A DNA stretch of 64,000 bases from CALBPI01 sp039027435 (lineage in GTDB: Bacteria; Pseudomonadota; Gammaproteobacteria; Steroidobacterales; Woeseiaceae): contig JBCCKF010000003.1 in NCBI GenBank assembly GCA_039027435.1, positions 62,001 through 126,000 of the forward strand. The letters are read 5' to 3'. The position numbers and the translations under genes were made by a program. The notes below the pieces were generated by a model that saw only the letters and a program-made list of their open reading frames with translations, was not told where the DNA came from and searched no databases. This document shows positions 43,120 through 51,771 of the stretch, in pieces. How positions within the stretch are numbered: the first letter of the stretch is position 1; each line of letters starts with the position of its first letter.

Positions 43120-43121
43120 GA

Positions 43122-43658
43122 TCAGGCCGTTAACGACAGCGCCATCACGACGTCTGTCTGTTGATCTTTCCCCAGCATGAATTCACATGTGCCCAGCGTT
43201 TTAAAGCCGCGCTTTTCATAAAAGCGTATCGCGCGAGGATTGTGCTCCCACACAGTAAGCCAGATCGTCGATGCACCGAATTCAGTGGCGATCTTTGAGG
43301 TCTCGGCCAGGAGTTCATCTGCGACACCACTGCCGTGCAGCCTCTGGTGCAAATAGAATCGCTGCAGCAGGAGACCGCTTGGATCAATTTCATCCAATGG
43401 GGTGTCGGCGGTGCGGAGCATTGAGTAACCCGCCAAGCCATCTGTATCCTCGACCAGCAAGGTGCGGGTATCAGGGCGTTCCAACAAGCGCGCAATCTCT
43501 GCGACGCTGAAGGATGCGCTCAGATACTCAGCGAGATCGTCCGGATCGTTATCCGGCCCAAACGTATCTGTGAAAATTTGTTCCGCAAACGGCGCAAGTT
43601 GGCCCGCATCATCGACCGAAGCGAGCCTGAAGCGGACGAGCGGTTTATCGACGACCTT
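43122..43658 (-). CDS. GNAT-family acetyltransferase with no canonical start for the full domain
   Basis: The first in-frame TTG (43487) gives 121 residues that lack the first strand and helix of the fold. Upstream, the same frame stays open to TAA at 43659-43661 and encodes a typical GNAT start (VRFRLASVDDAGQLAPF, then FTDTFGPDNDPDDLAEYL). Motif A (RFYLHQRLHGSGVADELLAE) and motif B (NPRAIRFYEKRGFKTLG) are intact. No ATG, GTG or TTG occurs in the extension, which overlaps the end of atpC (43645). A non-standard start, +1 frameshift from atpC or a lost base are the options. The 5' boundary given is the limit of the open frame. Confidence 0.65.
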   Translation of the reverse strand, partial: KVVDKPLVRFRLASVDDAGQLAPFAEQIFTDTFGPDNDPDDLAEYLSASFSVAEIARLLERPDTRTLLVEDTDGLAGYSMLRTADTPLDEIDPSGLLLQRFYLHQRLHGSGVADELLAETSKIATEFGASTIWLTVWEHNPRAIRFYEKRGFKTLGTCEFMLGKDQQTDVVMALSLTA

Positions 43659-44061
43659 TTAGTCTCTGTGCCGCACGGTAGCGGGCGGACGCTTCGGCAA
43701 GTTCTTGTTGGGCGCGTTGCAGGTCCGTGGTCTCAGAGGCGTTCTTCAACGCCTCCTCTGCCGCTTGCTGCGCTTCAAGCGCAGCGGCCTCATCGAGTTC
43801 GTCATCACGCAGCGCCGTATCGGCAAGCACCGTGACCAGGTTCGGCTGAACTTCGATCATCCCACCGGTGATGTAGAAGAAACGCTCTGCACCTTCTACT
43901 TCGGTCACGCGAAGTTCGCCGGGGCGAAGACCGGTCAAGAGCGGAGCGTGACGCGGTGCAATACCGATCTCACCCATCTTTGCCGGCGCGAAAACCATTG
44001 AGGCCTCGCCCTTGTAGATCTCGCCCTCGGCAGAAACGATGTCGACTTGCAATGTGCCCAT
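43645..44061 (-). CDS. atpC: ATP synthase F1 subunit epsilon
   Basis: The 138-residue central-stalk subunit has the N-terminal beta-sandwich (LQVDIVSAEGEIYKGEASMVFAPAKMGEIGIAPRHAPLLTGLRPGELRV) and a C-terminal two-helix hairpin (LEAQQAAEEALKNASE, RAQQELAEASARYRAAQRLK). The helical domain can extend to inhibit ATP hydrolysis. It is last in the atp operon, 3 nt after atpD. The stop lies within the open frame of the GNAT gene that follows. Confidence 0.97.
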   Translation of the reverse strand: MGTLQVDIVSAEGEIYKGEASMVFAPAKMGEIGIAPRHAPLLTGLRPGELRVTEVEGAERFFYITGGMIEVQPNLVTVLADTALRDDELDEAAALEAQQAAEEALKNASETTDLQRAQQELAEASARYRAAQRLKGRR

Positions 44062-44064
44062 TGT

Positions 44065-45447
44065 TTAGGCCTGCATACCTTTGGCTTTTTCGACCGCTTC
44101 CTCGATCGACCCAACCATGTAGAACGCCTGTTCTGGCAGGTGATCGTAATCACCGTTAACGATGCCCTGGAAGCCACGGATCGTGTCTTTCAGCGATACG
44201 TATTTACCTTCAGCGCCGGTGAACTGCGCGGCTACGAAGAACGGCTGCGACAAGAAGCGCTGGATCTTACGTGCACGGGTAACGGTCTGTTTCTGCTCTT
44301 CGGAGAGTTCATCCATACCGAGAATCGCGATGATGTCCTGCAGCTCTTTGTAGGTTTGCAGAATCGCCTGAACGTTACGCGCACAGTCGTAGTGTTCCTG
44401 ACCAATCACGAGCGGATCGAGCAAGCGAGAGGTCGAGTCGAGCGGATCTACGGCCGGGTAGATACCGAGCTCAGAAATTGCACGTGACAGTACGAGCGTC
44501 GCATCCAAGTGAGCGAAGGTGGTTGCAGGCGACGGATCGGTCAAGTCATCCGCAGGTACGTAAACCGCCTGGAAGGAGGTGATAGAACCGGTCTTCGTTG
44601 AGGTGATGCGCTCCTGAAGCACGCCCATCTCTTCCGCCAGTGTCGGCTGGTAACCTACCGCCGACGGCATACGACCGAGCAGCGCCGATACTTCGGTTCC
44701 AGCGAGTGTGTAACGGTAGATGTTATCGATGAACATCAGAACGTCACGGCCTTCGTCACGGAAGTATTCAGCCATCGTCAGACCGGTCAGCGCGACACGC
44801 AGACGGTTGCCCGGAGGCTCATTCATCTGACCGTAAACCAGCGCTACCTTGTCGAGTACGCCCGCTTCTTCCATCTCGTAGTAGAAGTCGTTGCCTTCAC
44901 GAGTACGCTCGCCAACGCCGGCGAATACCGACAAACCGTCGTGCGCCTTAGCGATGTTGTTGATCAGCTCCATGAGCGTCACGGTTTTACCAACACCCGC
45001 ACCGCCGAACAGTCCGACCTTGCCGCCTTTCGCGATCGGCATGATGAGGTCGATCACCTTCACGCCGGTTTCCAGCAGCTCGGTTGAAGCTGCCTGCTCT
45101 TCGTATGAAGGGGCAGGACGGTGAATCGGCAGCGTTTGTTCGTGCTCGATTGGGCCGGCCTTATCTTCTGGCTGCCCGAGTACGTTCATGACGCGACCCA
45201 GCGTGCCAGGGCCAACCGGTACGTTGATCGGAGCACCGGTGTTGGTGACGTTCAGACCACGCTTGAGGCCTTCACTGGCACCCATCGCAATCGCGCGAAC
45301 TACGCCATCACCGAGCTGCTGCTGTACTTCCAGCGTCAGGCTGCCGTCTTCCAGCACAAGAGCGTCATACACTTTCGGAATCGCGTCGCGCGGAAACTCC
45401 ACGTCAACAACGGCGCCGATGATCTGCGCGGTCTTACCAGTGCTCAT
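44065..45447 (-). CDS. atpD: ATP synthase F1 subunit beta
   Basis: The 460-residue catalytic subunit makes ATP at the F1 beta sites. The P-loop GGAGVGKT, the catalytic glutamate of GERTREGNDFYYEM, ALTGLTMAEYFRDE, the DELSEEQ loop and the C-terminal helix are all standard. The gene lies between atpG and atpC on the minus strand, with a hairpin-containing gap of 85 nt after atpG. The length and motifs match proteobacterial AtpD, with no anomaly seen. Confidence 0.98.
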   Translation of the reverse strand: MSTGKTAQIIGAVVDVEFPRDAIPKVYDALVLEDGSLTLEVQQQLGDGVVRAIAMGASEGLKRGLNVTNTGAPINVPVGPGTLGRVMNVLGQPEDKAGPIEHEQTLPIHRPAPSYEEQAASTELLETGVKVIDLIMPIAKGGKVGLFGGAGVGKTVTLMELINNIAKAHDGLSVFAGVGERTREGNDFYYEMEEAGVLDKVALVYGQMNEPPGNRLRVALTGLTMAEYFRDEGRDVLMFIDNIYRYTLAGTEVSALLGRMPSAVGYQPTLAEEMGVLQERITSTKTGSITSFQAVYVPADDLTDPSPATTFAHLDATLVLSRAISELGIYPAVDPLDSTSRLLDPLVIGQEHYDCARNVQAILQTYKELQDIIAILGMDELSEEQKQTVTRARKIQRFLSQPFFVAAQFTGAEGKYVSLKDTIRGFQGIVNGDYDHLPEQAFYMVGSIEEAVEKAKGMQA

Positions 45448-45468
45448 TCGTTTATCCTCGATCCAAGT

Positions 45469-45486
45469 GACGACGATCCCGTCGTC
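45469..45486 (-). promoter_or_regulatory. Intercistronic hairpin between atpG and atpD
   Basis: GACGACG (45469-45475) and CGTCGTC (45480-45486) form a 7-bp stem with an ATCC loop in the 85-nt atpG-atpD gap. There is no T-run, so it more likely affects message stability or atpD expression than termination. Confidence 0.4.
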
Positions 45487-45532
45487 GATATTTATTCAAT
45501 GCCTGTCGGTCGTTCGCCGGTCGTGTTTACCG

Positions 45533-46402
45533 CTAGCCGCTAACGGCCGCTGCACCACCAACAATCTCGCTAATTTCTTGCGTAATCGCTGCCTGACGCG
45601 CTTTGTTGTATTGCAACTGCAGCGAATCAATAAGATCACCTGCGTTGTCGGTCGCGCTCTTCATTGCGACCATCTTGGCTGCCATCTCGCACGCGTAGTT
45701 CTCAACCACACCGCGATAAATCTGCGACTCGATGTAGCGCATCAGGACTTCGTCCAGGAGCTCAACAGGGTCGGGCTCATAGATGTAATCCCAGTATTGC
45801 TGCAGCTCGTCTTCGTTATCGAGCTCAGCGATCGGCAACAGCGTTTCGGTCGTCGGCTTCTGGCTGATCGCGCTCGCAAACACGTTGTGTGCGAGATAGA
45901 GGCGATCGATCTTGCCGTCGGTGTAGCCGTCCAGCATGACCTTGACGAGACCCAACAGATCATTCATCTGCGGGTTATCGCCGAGCTGCGTGGCTGTGGC
46001 CAACACGTTACCGCCGAGACGGTTAAACAATTGGACGGCTTTGGAACCCACCAGCGCGAGATCGACCTCAACGCCTTTGCTCTCCCATTCGGTCAGCTCG
46101 TTGATGAGCTTCTTGAACAGATTGACGTTCAGACCGCCGCAAAGGCCGCGATCAGAAGAGACGACGATGTAGCCGACACGCTTCACCTCGCGGCTCTCGA
46201 GCCATGGGTGACGATACTCCGGATTTGCATCGGACAAGTGAGCCACCACGCGGCGAATGCGCTCAGCGTACGGACGAGATGCTTCCATCTGCGCCTGCGC
46301 CTTGCGGATCTTGCTCGCGGCGACCATCTCCATCGCACGCGTGATCTTCTGCGTGCTCTTCACGCTTTTGATCTTGGTGCGGATTTCCTTTTCGCTGGCC
46401 AT
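45533..46402 (-). CDS. atpG: ATP synthase F1 subunit gamma
   Basis: The 289-residue rotor shaft has the conserved N-terminal helix (MASEKEIRTKIKSVKSTQKITRAMEMVAASKIRKAQ) and the C-terminal helix with MKSATDNAGDLIDSLQLQYNKARQAAITQEISEIVGGAAA. SSDRGLCGGLNVNLFK is the central signature. These two helices turn inside the alpha/beta ring. It lies 19 nt after atpA; length and order are normal. Confidence 0.98.
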   Translation of the reverse strand: MASEKEIRTKIKSVKSTQKITRAMEMVAASKIRKAQAQMEASRPYAERIRRVVAHLSDANPEYRHPWLESREVKRVGYIVVSSDRGLCGGLNVNLFKKLINELTEWESKGVEVDLALVGSKAVQLFNRLGGNVLATATQLGDNPQMNDLLGLVKVMLDGYTDGKIDRLYLAHNVFASAISQKPTTETLLPIAELDNEDELQQYWDYIYEPDPVELLDEVLMRYIESQIYRGVVENYACEMAAKMVAMKSATDNAGDLIDSLQLQYNKARQAAITQEISEIVGGAAAVSG

Positions 46403-46421
46403 GGCTCAGTCCGTTAGTAGT

Positions 46422-47963
46422 CTAGTAGACGCCCGTTGATTTGAACGCGTCGAGTGCGGCCGTCATGCCGGCTTTGATGTCGTCATCGAACGCGCCCGTG
46501 TCGTTGATCTTGGCGATCAACTCCGCGTGCGAGTTGTTGGCGAAGTCGTGCATGGCGGCTTCGTAGTCGACCACTTTCTCGACTGGTACATCGTCGAGGT
46601 AGCCTTCGTTCGCAGCGAACAATGACAGCGCCATCTCACCCACTGACAGCGGTGAGTACTGCTTCTGCTTCAACAATTCGGTGACGCGCTGGCCGCGTTC
46701 GAGCTGCTTCCGGGTCGCTTCATCAAGGTCGGAAGCGAACTGGGCAAATGCCGCCAGTTCGCGATACTGCGCAAGCGCCAGACGAACACCGCCGCCAAGC
46801 TTCTTGATGATCTTCGTCTGCGCAGAACCACCCACACGAGATACCGAAAGACCCGCGTTGATCGCAGGACGGATACCCGCGTTAAACAGGTCGGTCTCCA
46901 GGAAGATCTGACCATCGGTAATGGAAATCACGTTGGTCGGTACGAACGCCGATACGTCACCCGCCTGGGTTTCGATGATCGGCAACGCTGTCAGTGAGCC
47001 CGTCTTGCCCGTGACTTCGCCGTTGGTTTGCTCTTCTACGAACTTCGCGTTGACGCGAGCTGCACGCTCAAGCAGACGAGAATGGAGGTAGAAAACGTCA
47101 CCCGGATACGCTTCACGACCTGGCGGACGACGCAGCAACAACGAGACCTGGCGATAGGCCATGGCCTGTTTGGTGAGATCGTCGAAGATGATCAGTGCAT
47201 CTTCACCGCGATCGCGGAAGTATTCGCCCATCGCCGTGCCGGCGTACGGTGCGATGTACTGCATCGCCGGTGACTGGGCGGCAGAAGCGTTAACGACGAT
47301 GGTGTGATCCATCGCGCCTTCTTCTTCCAGCTTGCGTACGACTGCTGCCACCGAGCTGTCTTTTTGCCCGACTGCAACGTAGATACACTTAATGCCGGTG
47401 CCTTTCTGGTTGATGATCGCATCGATCGCCACAGCGGTCTTACCGGTTTGGCGGTCACCAATGATCAACTCGCGCTGGCCACGACCAATCGGCACCATCG
47501 CGTCAATCGCCTTCAGACCGGTCTGTACCGGCTGGTCGACCGACTGACGATCGATAACGCCGGGCGCGACTTTTTCAATCGGCGATGAGATAGACGTCGT
47601 GATCGGTGCTTTGCCGTCGATCGCCTCACCCAGTGAGTTCACAACGCGGCCGAGCAACTCCGGACCGACCGGTACTTCGAGAATACGACCTGTGGTCTTA
47701 ACCGTGTCGCCTTCGGAGATGTGCTTGTAATCACCGAGTACAACCGCGCCCACCGAATCCTGCTCGAGGTTCAGTGCGAGCCCGAAGGTGTTACCCGGGA
47801 ACTCGAGCATCTCACCATACTTGGCATCAGCCAGCCCATGGATACGGGTGATGCCGTCTGATACGGCGATAACGGTACCGACGTCTCGTGCCTCGGCGGC
47901 TGCATCGAAGTTCTCAATTCGTGCTTTGATCAGTTCGCTGATCTCGGACGCTTTAAGTGACAT
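46422..47963 (-). CDS. atpA: ATP synthase F1 subunit alpha
   Basis: The 513-residue non-catalytic nucleotide-binding subunit begins with LKASEISELIKARIENFDAAAEARDVGTVIAVSDGITRIHG. It has the P-loop GDRQTGKT and the PAINAGLSVSRVGGSAQ signature. The C-terminal helices end FKSTGVY. It lies 18 nt after atpH and shows no unusual feature. Confidence 0.98.
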   Translation of the reverse strand: MSLKASEISELIKARIENFDAAAEARDVGTVIAVSDGITRIHGLADAKYGEMLEFPGNTFGLALNLEQDSVGAVVLGDYKHISEGDTVKTTGRILEVPVGPELLGRVVNSLGEAIDGKAPITTSISSPIEKVAPGVIDRQSVDQPVQTGLKAIDAMVPIGRGQRELIIGDRQTGKTAVAIDAIINQKGTGIKCIYVAVGQKDSSVAAVVRKLEEEGAMDHTIVVNASAAQSPAMQYIAPYAGTAMGEYFRDRGEDALIIFDDLTKQAMAYRQVSLLLRRPPGREAYPGDVFYLHSRLLERAARVNAKFVEEQTNGEVTGKTGSLTALPIIETQAGDVSAFVPTNVISITDGQIFLETDLFNAGIRPAINAGLSVSRVGGSAQTKIIKKLGGGVRLALAQYRELAAFAQFASDLDEATRKQLERGQRVTELLKQKQYSPLSVGEMALSLFAANEGYLDDVPVEKVVDYEAAMHDFANNSHAELIAKINDTGAFDDDIKAGMTAALDAFKSTGVY

Positions 47964-47981
47964 GGTCTGTATTCCTTAAAC

Positions 47982-48542
47982 TTACTTTTGCAGCACCGCA
48001 GACATACGCGAGAGCTTCGAACGCACGGAGCCGTCGATGACAAAATCACCAGCGCGAATCACCGCACCGCCGATCAGCCCTTCGTCGACTTCTGTCGTAA
48101 TATCCACGTTGCGGCCCAGCCGTGACTTCAGCGCCTCGGCAATTTCATTTTTCTGAGAGTCATCGATCGCACTGGCCGCCGTGATCGTCACGTTGACGAT
48201 TTGCTCGGCCTTGCGCTTAAGCAGTTCAACCTGCTCCGCAATAACCGGCAGCAACGCCAGGCGATCGTTCTCGATCAGCAGCTTCAGCAGGTTTTCGCCA
48301 TTACCACCCGCGGCTGCCAGTGGCTTGGCCTCCGGGATATCGGCGAACACGCCCTGCAAGATACCGAGCAGTTGCTCTGGGCTGACGGCCGGGTGATCGA
48401 TCAGACCTGCGACCTGCGGATCGCTGACCACAACACCAGCCGCCTGCAAGGCGGCGGACATCGTGGCGAGCGAATCGCTCTCGCTCGCCACGGCGAAAGC
48501 CGCTTGAGCGTAGGGTCGTGCCAGCGTGTCGTTGTCAGCCAT
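47982..48542 (-). CDS. atpH: ATP synthase F1 subunit delta
   Basis: The 186-residue stator cap joins alpha to the b subunits. It starts with the DTLARPYAQAAFAVA motif and ends with the conserved DEGLIGGAVIRAGDFVIDGSVRSKLSRM segment. It follows atpF by 29 nt in the usual place. A slightly Ala-rich middle is typical of the family. Confidence 0.96.
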   Translation of the reverse strand: MADNDTLARPYAQAAFAVASESDSLATMSAALQAAGVVVSDPQVAGLIDHPAVSPEQLLGILQGVFADIPEAKPLAAAGGNGENLLKLLIENDRLALLPVIAEQVELLKRKAEQIVNVTITAASAIDDSQKNEIAEALKSRLGRNVDITTEVDEGLIGGAVIRAGDFVIDGSVRSKLSRMSAVLQK

Positions 48543-48571
48543 GCGGTATTACCTGCAACTCGATATGCCAG

Positions 48572-49042
48572 TTAGATCTGCTTGGCGAGATCGCCGATCA
48601 GATCCTTGTGGACGCCTGCGTCGATTTCGCGACTCAGAATCTTCGACGCCGTGGCCAGAGCCAGCTCGGCTACCTGATCGCGCAGCTCTTCGCGTGCGCG
48701 GTTGGTTTCCTGCTCGATCTCGGCTTGCGCCGCTGTCAGCTGGCGATCGCGCTCGCGAACACCCTCGTCTTTACCTTCAGCGATGATCTCGTTTGCACGA
48801 GAGCGCGCCTGGTCGAGGATGTCTGCTGCCTGCGCGCGTGCTTCGGCGACCAATTCGTCGACTTTCGATTCCGCTTTCGCGAGATCCTGCTGACCGCGCT
48901 CGGCGGCCGCGAGACCGTCAGCGATTTCCTGGCGACGTGCCTCAATCGTCTCGATCAACGGAGGCCAGACTTTCCACATCACGAATCCCACGAACAGCAG
49001 GAACGTGATCATTTGTCCGATGACGCTAATATTTGGATCCAC
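48572..49042 (-). CDS. atpF: ATP synthase Fo subunit b
   Basis: The 156-residue peripheral stalk subunit has one N-terminal membrane helix (about 7-26, MITFLLFVGFVMWKVWPPLI) and a long, charged right-handed coiled coil (about 35-130). It dimerises and braces F1 to the membrane. It lies 47 nt after atpE; only one b gene is present, as in most gammaproteobacteria. Confidence 0.97.
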   Translation of the reverse strand: MDPNISVIGQMITFLLFVGFVMWKVWPPLIETIEARRQEIADGLAAAERGQQDLAKAESKVDELVAEARAQAADILDQARSRANEIIAEGKDEGVRERDRQLTAAQAEIEQETNRAREELRDQVAELALATASKILSREIDAGVHKDLIGDLAKQI

Positions 49043-49089
49043 GTGCGATTACTCCGAATGCGTTACTCGAAACCGGTTACCCGGACGAA

Positions 49090-49359
49090 TTAACCTGCGA
49101 TGGCACTCAGCAGCGGGTTCGCAAACAGCAGCAGTGCAGCGAATGCAACGCCGATAATCGACAGCGCATCGAGCAGACCCGCGATGATGAACATGCGGCC
49201 CTGAAGCATGTTGCCAAGCTCCGGCTGGCGAGCTACGCCTTCCAGGAACTTGCCGCCCAGCAGGCCGAAGCCGATACCGGTACCCAGTGCGGCGAATGCG
49301 AGGATCATGCCGACGGCAATGGCGGTGCTGCTCTGGATATCAGCGATTAGAGCTTCCAT
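49090..49359 (-). CDS. atpE: ATP synthase Fo subunit c
   Basis: The 89-residue ring subunit has two helices and the polar loop ARQPE. The proton-carrying carboxylate is D64 in IAGLLDALSIIGV, matching the Asp of gammaproteobacteria such as E. coli D61. The loop and helix 2 lack the sodium-binding Gln/Glu-Ser set, so the motor should be proton-driven. It starts 47 nt after atpB. Confidence 0.97.
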   Translation of the reverse strand: MEALIADIQSSTAIAVGMILAFAALGTGIGFGLLGGKFLEGVARQPELGNMLQGRMFIIAGLLDALSIIGVAFAALLLFANPLLSAIAG

Positions 49360-49406
49360 GGTGACTCCTAAATCAAATCAAAACGCGTGAAGCGTGAACA
49401 AAAAAA

Positions 49407-50183
49407 TCAGTGTTTCTCGTAAGCGAGATTCAAATAAACGATGGTCAGCGTCATGAAGATGAACGCCTGCAGCGGGATTACCAGGATGTGGTAAATCGCC
49501 CAGACAGCACCCGGGAACGGCTGAATGTAAATTGGGAGCAGCGCGATCAACATGAAGATCAGCTCTGCAGCATAGAGGTTGCCGAACAATCGGAGCGCCA
49601 ACGACAAAGGCTTGGCGAGGAGCTCGACGGTGTTCAGGATAAGGTTGAACGGCAGCAGCCACGGACCGAACGGGTGGAATAGCCACTCTTCAAGGTAACC
49701 CTTGGCGCCTTTGCCCTTGAAGCTGTAGATGATGATCAGCACAAACACGGTCAGCGAAATACTGAACGTCGCGTTCACATCAGCAGAAGGGACGATCCGC
49801 ATGTAATCGAGATGCAGGTAATCGTGCGCGATGATCGGCACCAGATCGACCGGTAGCAGGTCGAGGAGGTTCCAGAACATCACCAGCATGAAGATGGTCA
49901 GCGCCAACGGTGCGACGAATTTACGCGGCCCGTGGAAACCGTCTTTGACCGAATCGTCGACGAACTCGATCGTCATCTCGATGAACGCCTGGAATTTACC
50001 GGGGACACCGGTCGTCGCTCGTCGTGCTGCCATGTAGAAGATGCCGATGAACAACAACCCGCAGAACCAGGTCCAGAACAGGGTATCGACGTGCAACGTC
50101 ATAAACCCTTCACCTACAGTAAGGTGTTCCAGGTGGTGGGATACGTATTCGCTCGCAGTCTGTTTGCCGGACTCGCTTGCCAT
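49407..50183 (-). CDS. atpB: ATP synthase Fo subunit a
   Basis: The 258-residue proton-channel subunit has about five to six helices. The essential arginine lies in KPLSLALRLFGNLYAAELI. HVDTLFWTWF, FIEMTIEFVDDSVKD and FMTLTIVYLNLAY (end) are also conserved. It is separated from atpI by 69 nt holding a strong hairpin. Length and motif order are typical. Confidence 0.97.
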   Translation of the reverse strand: MASESGKQTASEYVSHHLEHLTVGEGFMTLHVDTLFWTWFCGLLFIGIFYMAARRATTGVPGKFQAFIEMTIEFVDDSVKDGFHGPRKFVAPLALTIFMLVMFWNLLDLLPVDLVPIIAHDYLHLDYMRIVPSADVNATFSISLTVFVLIIIYSFKGKGAKGYLEEWLFHPFGPWLLPFNLILNTVELLAKPLSLALRLFGNLYAAELIFMLIALLPIYIQPFPGAVWAIYHILVIPLQAFIFMTLTIVYLNLAYEKH

Positions 50184-50217
50184 TCGCTCGTTACACTCTT
50201 CTACACGTTCACGACGG

Positions 50218-50244
50218 CGCCCTATATATAAGTATATAAGGGCG
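50218..50244 (-). promoter_or_regulatory. Strong hairpin between atpI and atpB
   Basis: CGCCCT (50218-50223) pairs with AGGGCG (50239-50244), and TATATA (50225-50230) with TATATA (50233-50238), leaving one bulged A and an AG centre. It sits in the 69-nt gap between atpI and atpB. It may attenuate or stabilise the message, setting atpI well below the structural subunits, or the TATATA core may belong to an internal promoter. Confidence 0.5.
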
Positions 50245-50252
50245 GTCGCCTG

Positions 50253-50645
50253 CTATTTCACGGTCGGTTTGTCCCCATTGACGTCGTCGCTGATCGTCCA
50301 CCGAATTGCCGCGCCATAAACCGTCAATGTCGCGAAAAACACGCTCGCGAACGGAATAAACTGTGACGCGAAGAATTTGGCGACTACGCCGAACATCAAC
50401 GCCGCACCCAAGATTTTGAAAATCTCGGCGCGATAAAAGGCCGCCACAATTGCTTGCGGCGGCGCCGAATCTGGCCGGGAAAGCACCCGGGCTGCTGCTT
50501 GCAAGGTCAGCAGCGCGCTGCCGAGGCCACCAGCCAGACCGGCAAATGCCGCGGCGGGGCTGTCGAACAGCCAAAACAAGGCCCCCAGAACTCCGATGAG
50601 CGCCTGCCACATTACGATGCGGACAGGGACAGCGCGGGATCGCAC
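50253..50645 (-). CDS. atpI: ATP synthase assembly protein I
   Basis: The 130-residue protein begins at GTG 50645 with AGGAGG upstream. It has four predicted helices (about 8-25, 30-48, 68-86, 92-112) and the AtpI features ALFWLFDSPAAAFAGLAGGLGSALL and FYRAEIFKI. AtpI helps assemble the c ring and is first in the atp operon. The upstream region (50646-50911) lies between it and the divergent EAL gene. Confidence 0.9.
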   Translation of the reverse strand: MRSRAVPVRIVMWQALIGVLGALFWLFDSPAAAFAGLAGGLGSALLTLQAAARVLSRPDSAPPQAIVAAFYRAEIFKILGAALMFGVVAKFFASQFIPFASVFFATLTVYGAAIRWTISDDVNGDKPTVK

Positions 50646-50911
50646 GGCACGCCTCCTTGGGCGATATCGCCGGGCCGGAAACCAAAAGCGGGCGCAGTAT
50701 AAAGGTTCTCAGGCACCGCGGTAAACCCCTGAACCGGAAACTGCTACGCACAGACCCAGCGGTGCGAAAAACCCTGTAATTACCGAGTATTGAGAGGCTC
50801 GACACAGTTCCCAATAAGCGTCTTCTCTACAGTTATGTCGTCCGGCGCCGCTACGCAAGACAGCAGCGACAGGCCATTGACGTCAACTTCGCCCAAGGAA
50901 GTGCACAGATC

Positions 50912-51751
50912 ATGACGCAGTTTGACCACGACACCATCGCCAAAGCGCTCGAGGAAGAGCAGCTTTTCATCCAATACCAGCCCAAAATGGCACGGCCGAC
51001 CGGTCAATCGGAGTGGGTCACCACAGAAGCCGAATCGCTGATTCGTTGGCGCCACCCGGAGCAAGGGCTAGTGTCACCGATGGAATTCCTCCCGACGGCT
51101 GTCGAAGTGGGTCTGATGCCGGCGATTGGTGACTTCGTGCTCGAGAAGACGCTGACCCAGCTAACGCGCTGGCGCGATAGCGGGCTGAACCTCAATGGTT
51201 GCGTCAATCTCGACGCCTCCTTGCTACAAGACGCAAGCCTCGCATCCCACTACGAGCGCATCGTCAGCCAATTCAACCTGCCGTGCGACGCCATTACCTT
51301 CGAAGTGGCGCAGCCGGGTATCGCCGGAGCTGAAGACCGATGCGCTCAGGTTCTGTCGGCCTTGCGCAGCCGTGGATTCCGCCTGTCGCTGGACGACTTC
51401 GGTGCGGCGAGAGAATCACTGAGCTCTTTCGGCAAACTCGACTTCGATGAAATCAAGATTCATGCATCGCTGCTTATCGAGGCGCGCGAGAACATCATGA
51501 CGAGACACGCTCTGGCAGCCGTCACCGGCATGGCGCACGCGCTCGGCATCACGGTCTGTGCCGAAGGTGTCGAGGATCAGGCAACTTTCGAATTTCTGAA
51601 AGAGATCAGATGCGACAAGATGCAGGGTTTCTTCATATCTGAGGCCGTGATGCCCGATATCATCCAGCGCGCCTACCCCGCGGTGGATGCTGCGAACACG
51701 ATCGATGTGCTGAAAGAAGCAACGGGCGTCTACAAATCGCTCCGCGCCTGA
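50912..51751 (+). CDS. Stand-alone EAL-domain protein with degenerate loop 6
   Basis: The 279-residue cytosolic protein is an EAL domain from end to end, with no sensor domain. Retained residues are E41 (ESL for EAL), N99, E131, D161/D162 (DDFG), K182, E221 (AEGVE) and Q238. Changed are loop 6 (DFGAARESL instead of DFGTGYSSL), the second glutamate of ExTE (Q134) and the KID aspartate (H184). It may be a weak or inactive c-di-GMP phosphodiesterase acting as a c-di-GMP sensor. It lies divergent from atpI and convergent with parB, a place where no gene is usual. Confidence 0.88.
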   Translation: MTQFDHDTIAKALEEEQLFIQYQPKMARPTGQSEWVTTEAESLIRWRHPEQGLVSPMEFLPTAVEVGLMPAIGDFVLEKTLTQLTRWRDSGLNLNGCVNLDASLLQDASLASHYERIVSQFNLPCDAITFEVAQPGIAGAEDRCAQVLSALRSRGFRLSLDDFGAARESLSSFGKLDFDEIKIHASLLIEARENIMTRHALAAVTGMAHALGITVCAEGVEDQATFEFLKEIRCDKMQGFFISEAVMPDIIQRAYPAVDAANTIDVLKEATGVYKSLRA

Positions 51752-51771
51752 ATCAATCGCGCTGCCCGCGT

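Noticed and set aside
45188..46417. Plus-strand open frame of about 409 codons opposite atpD and atpG
   Set aside because: It spans two genuine genes on the other strand, its translation is arginine-, serine- and proline-biased, and it shows no domain.
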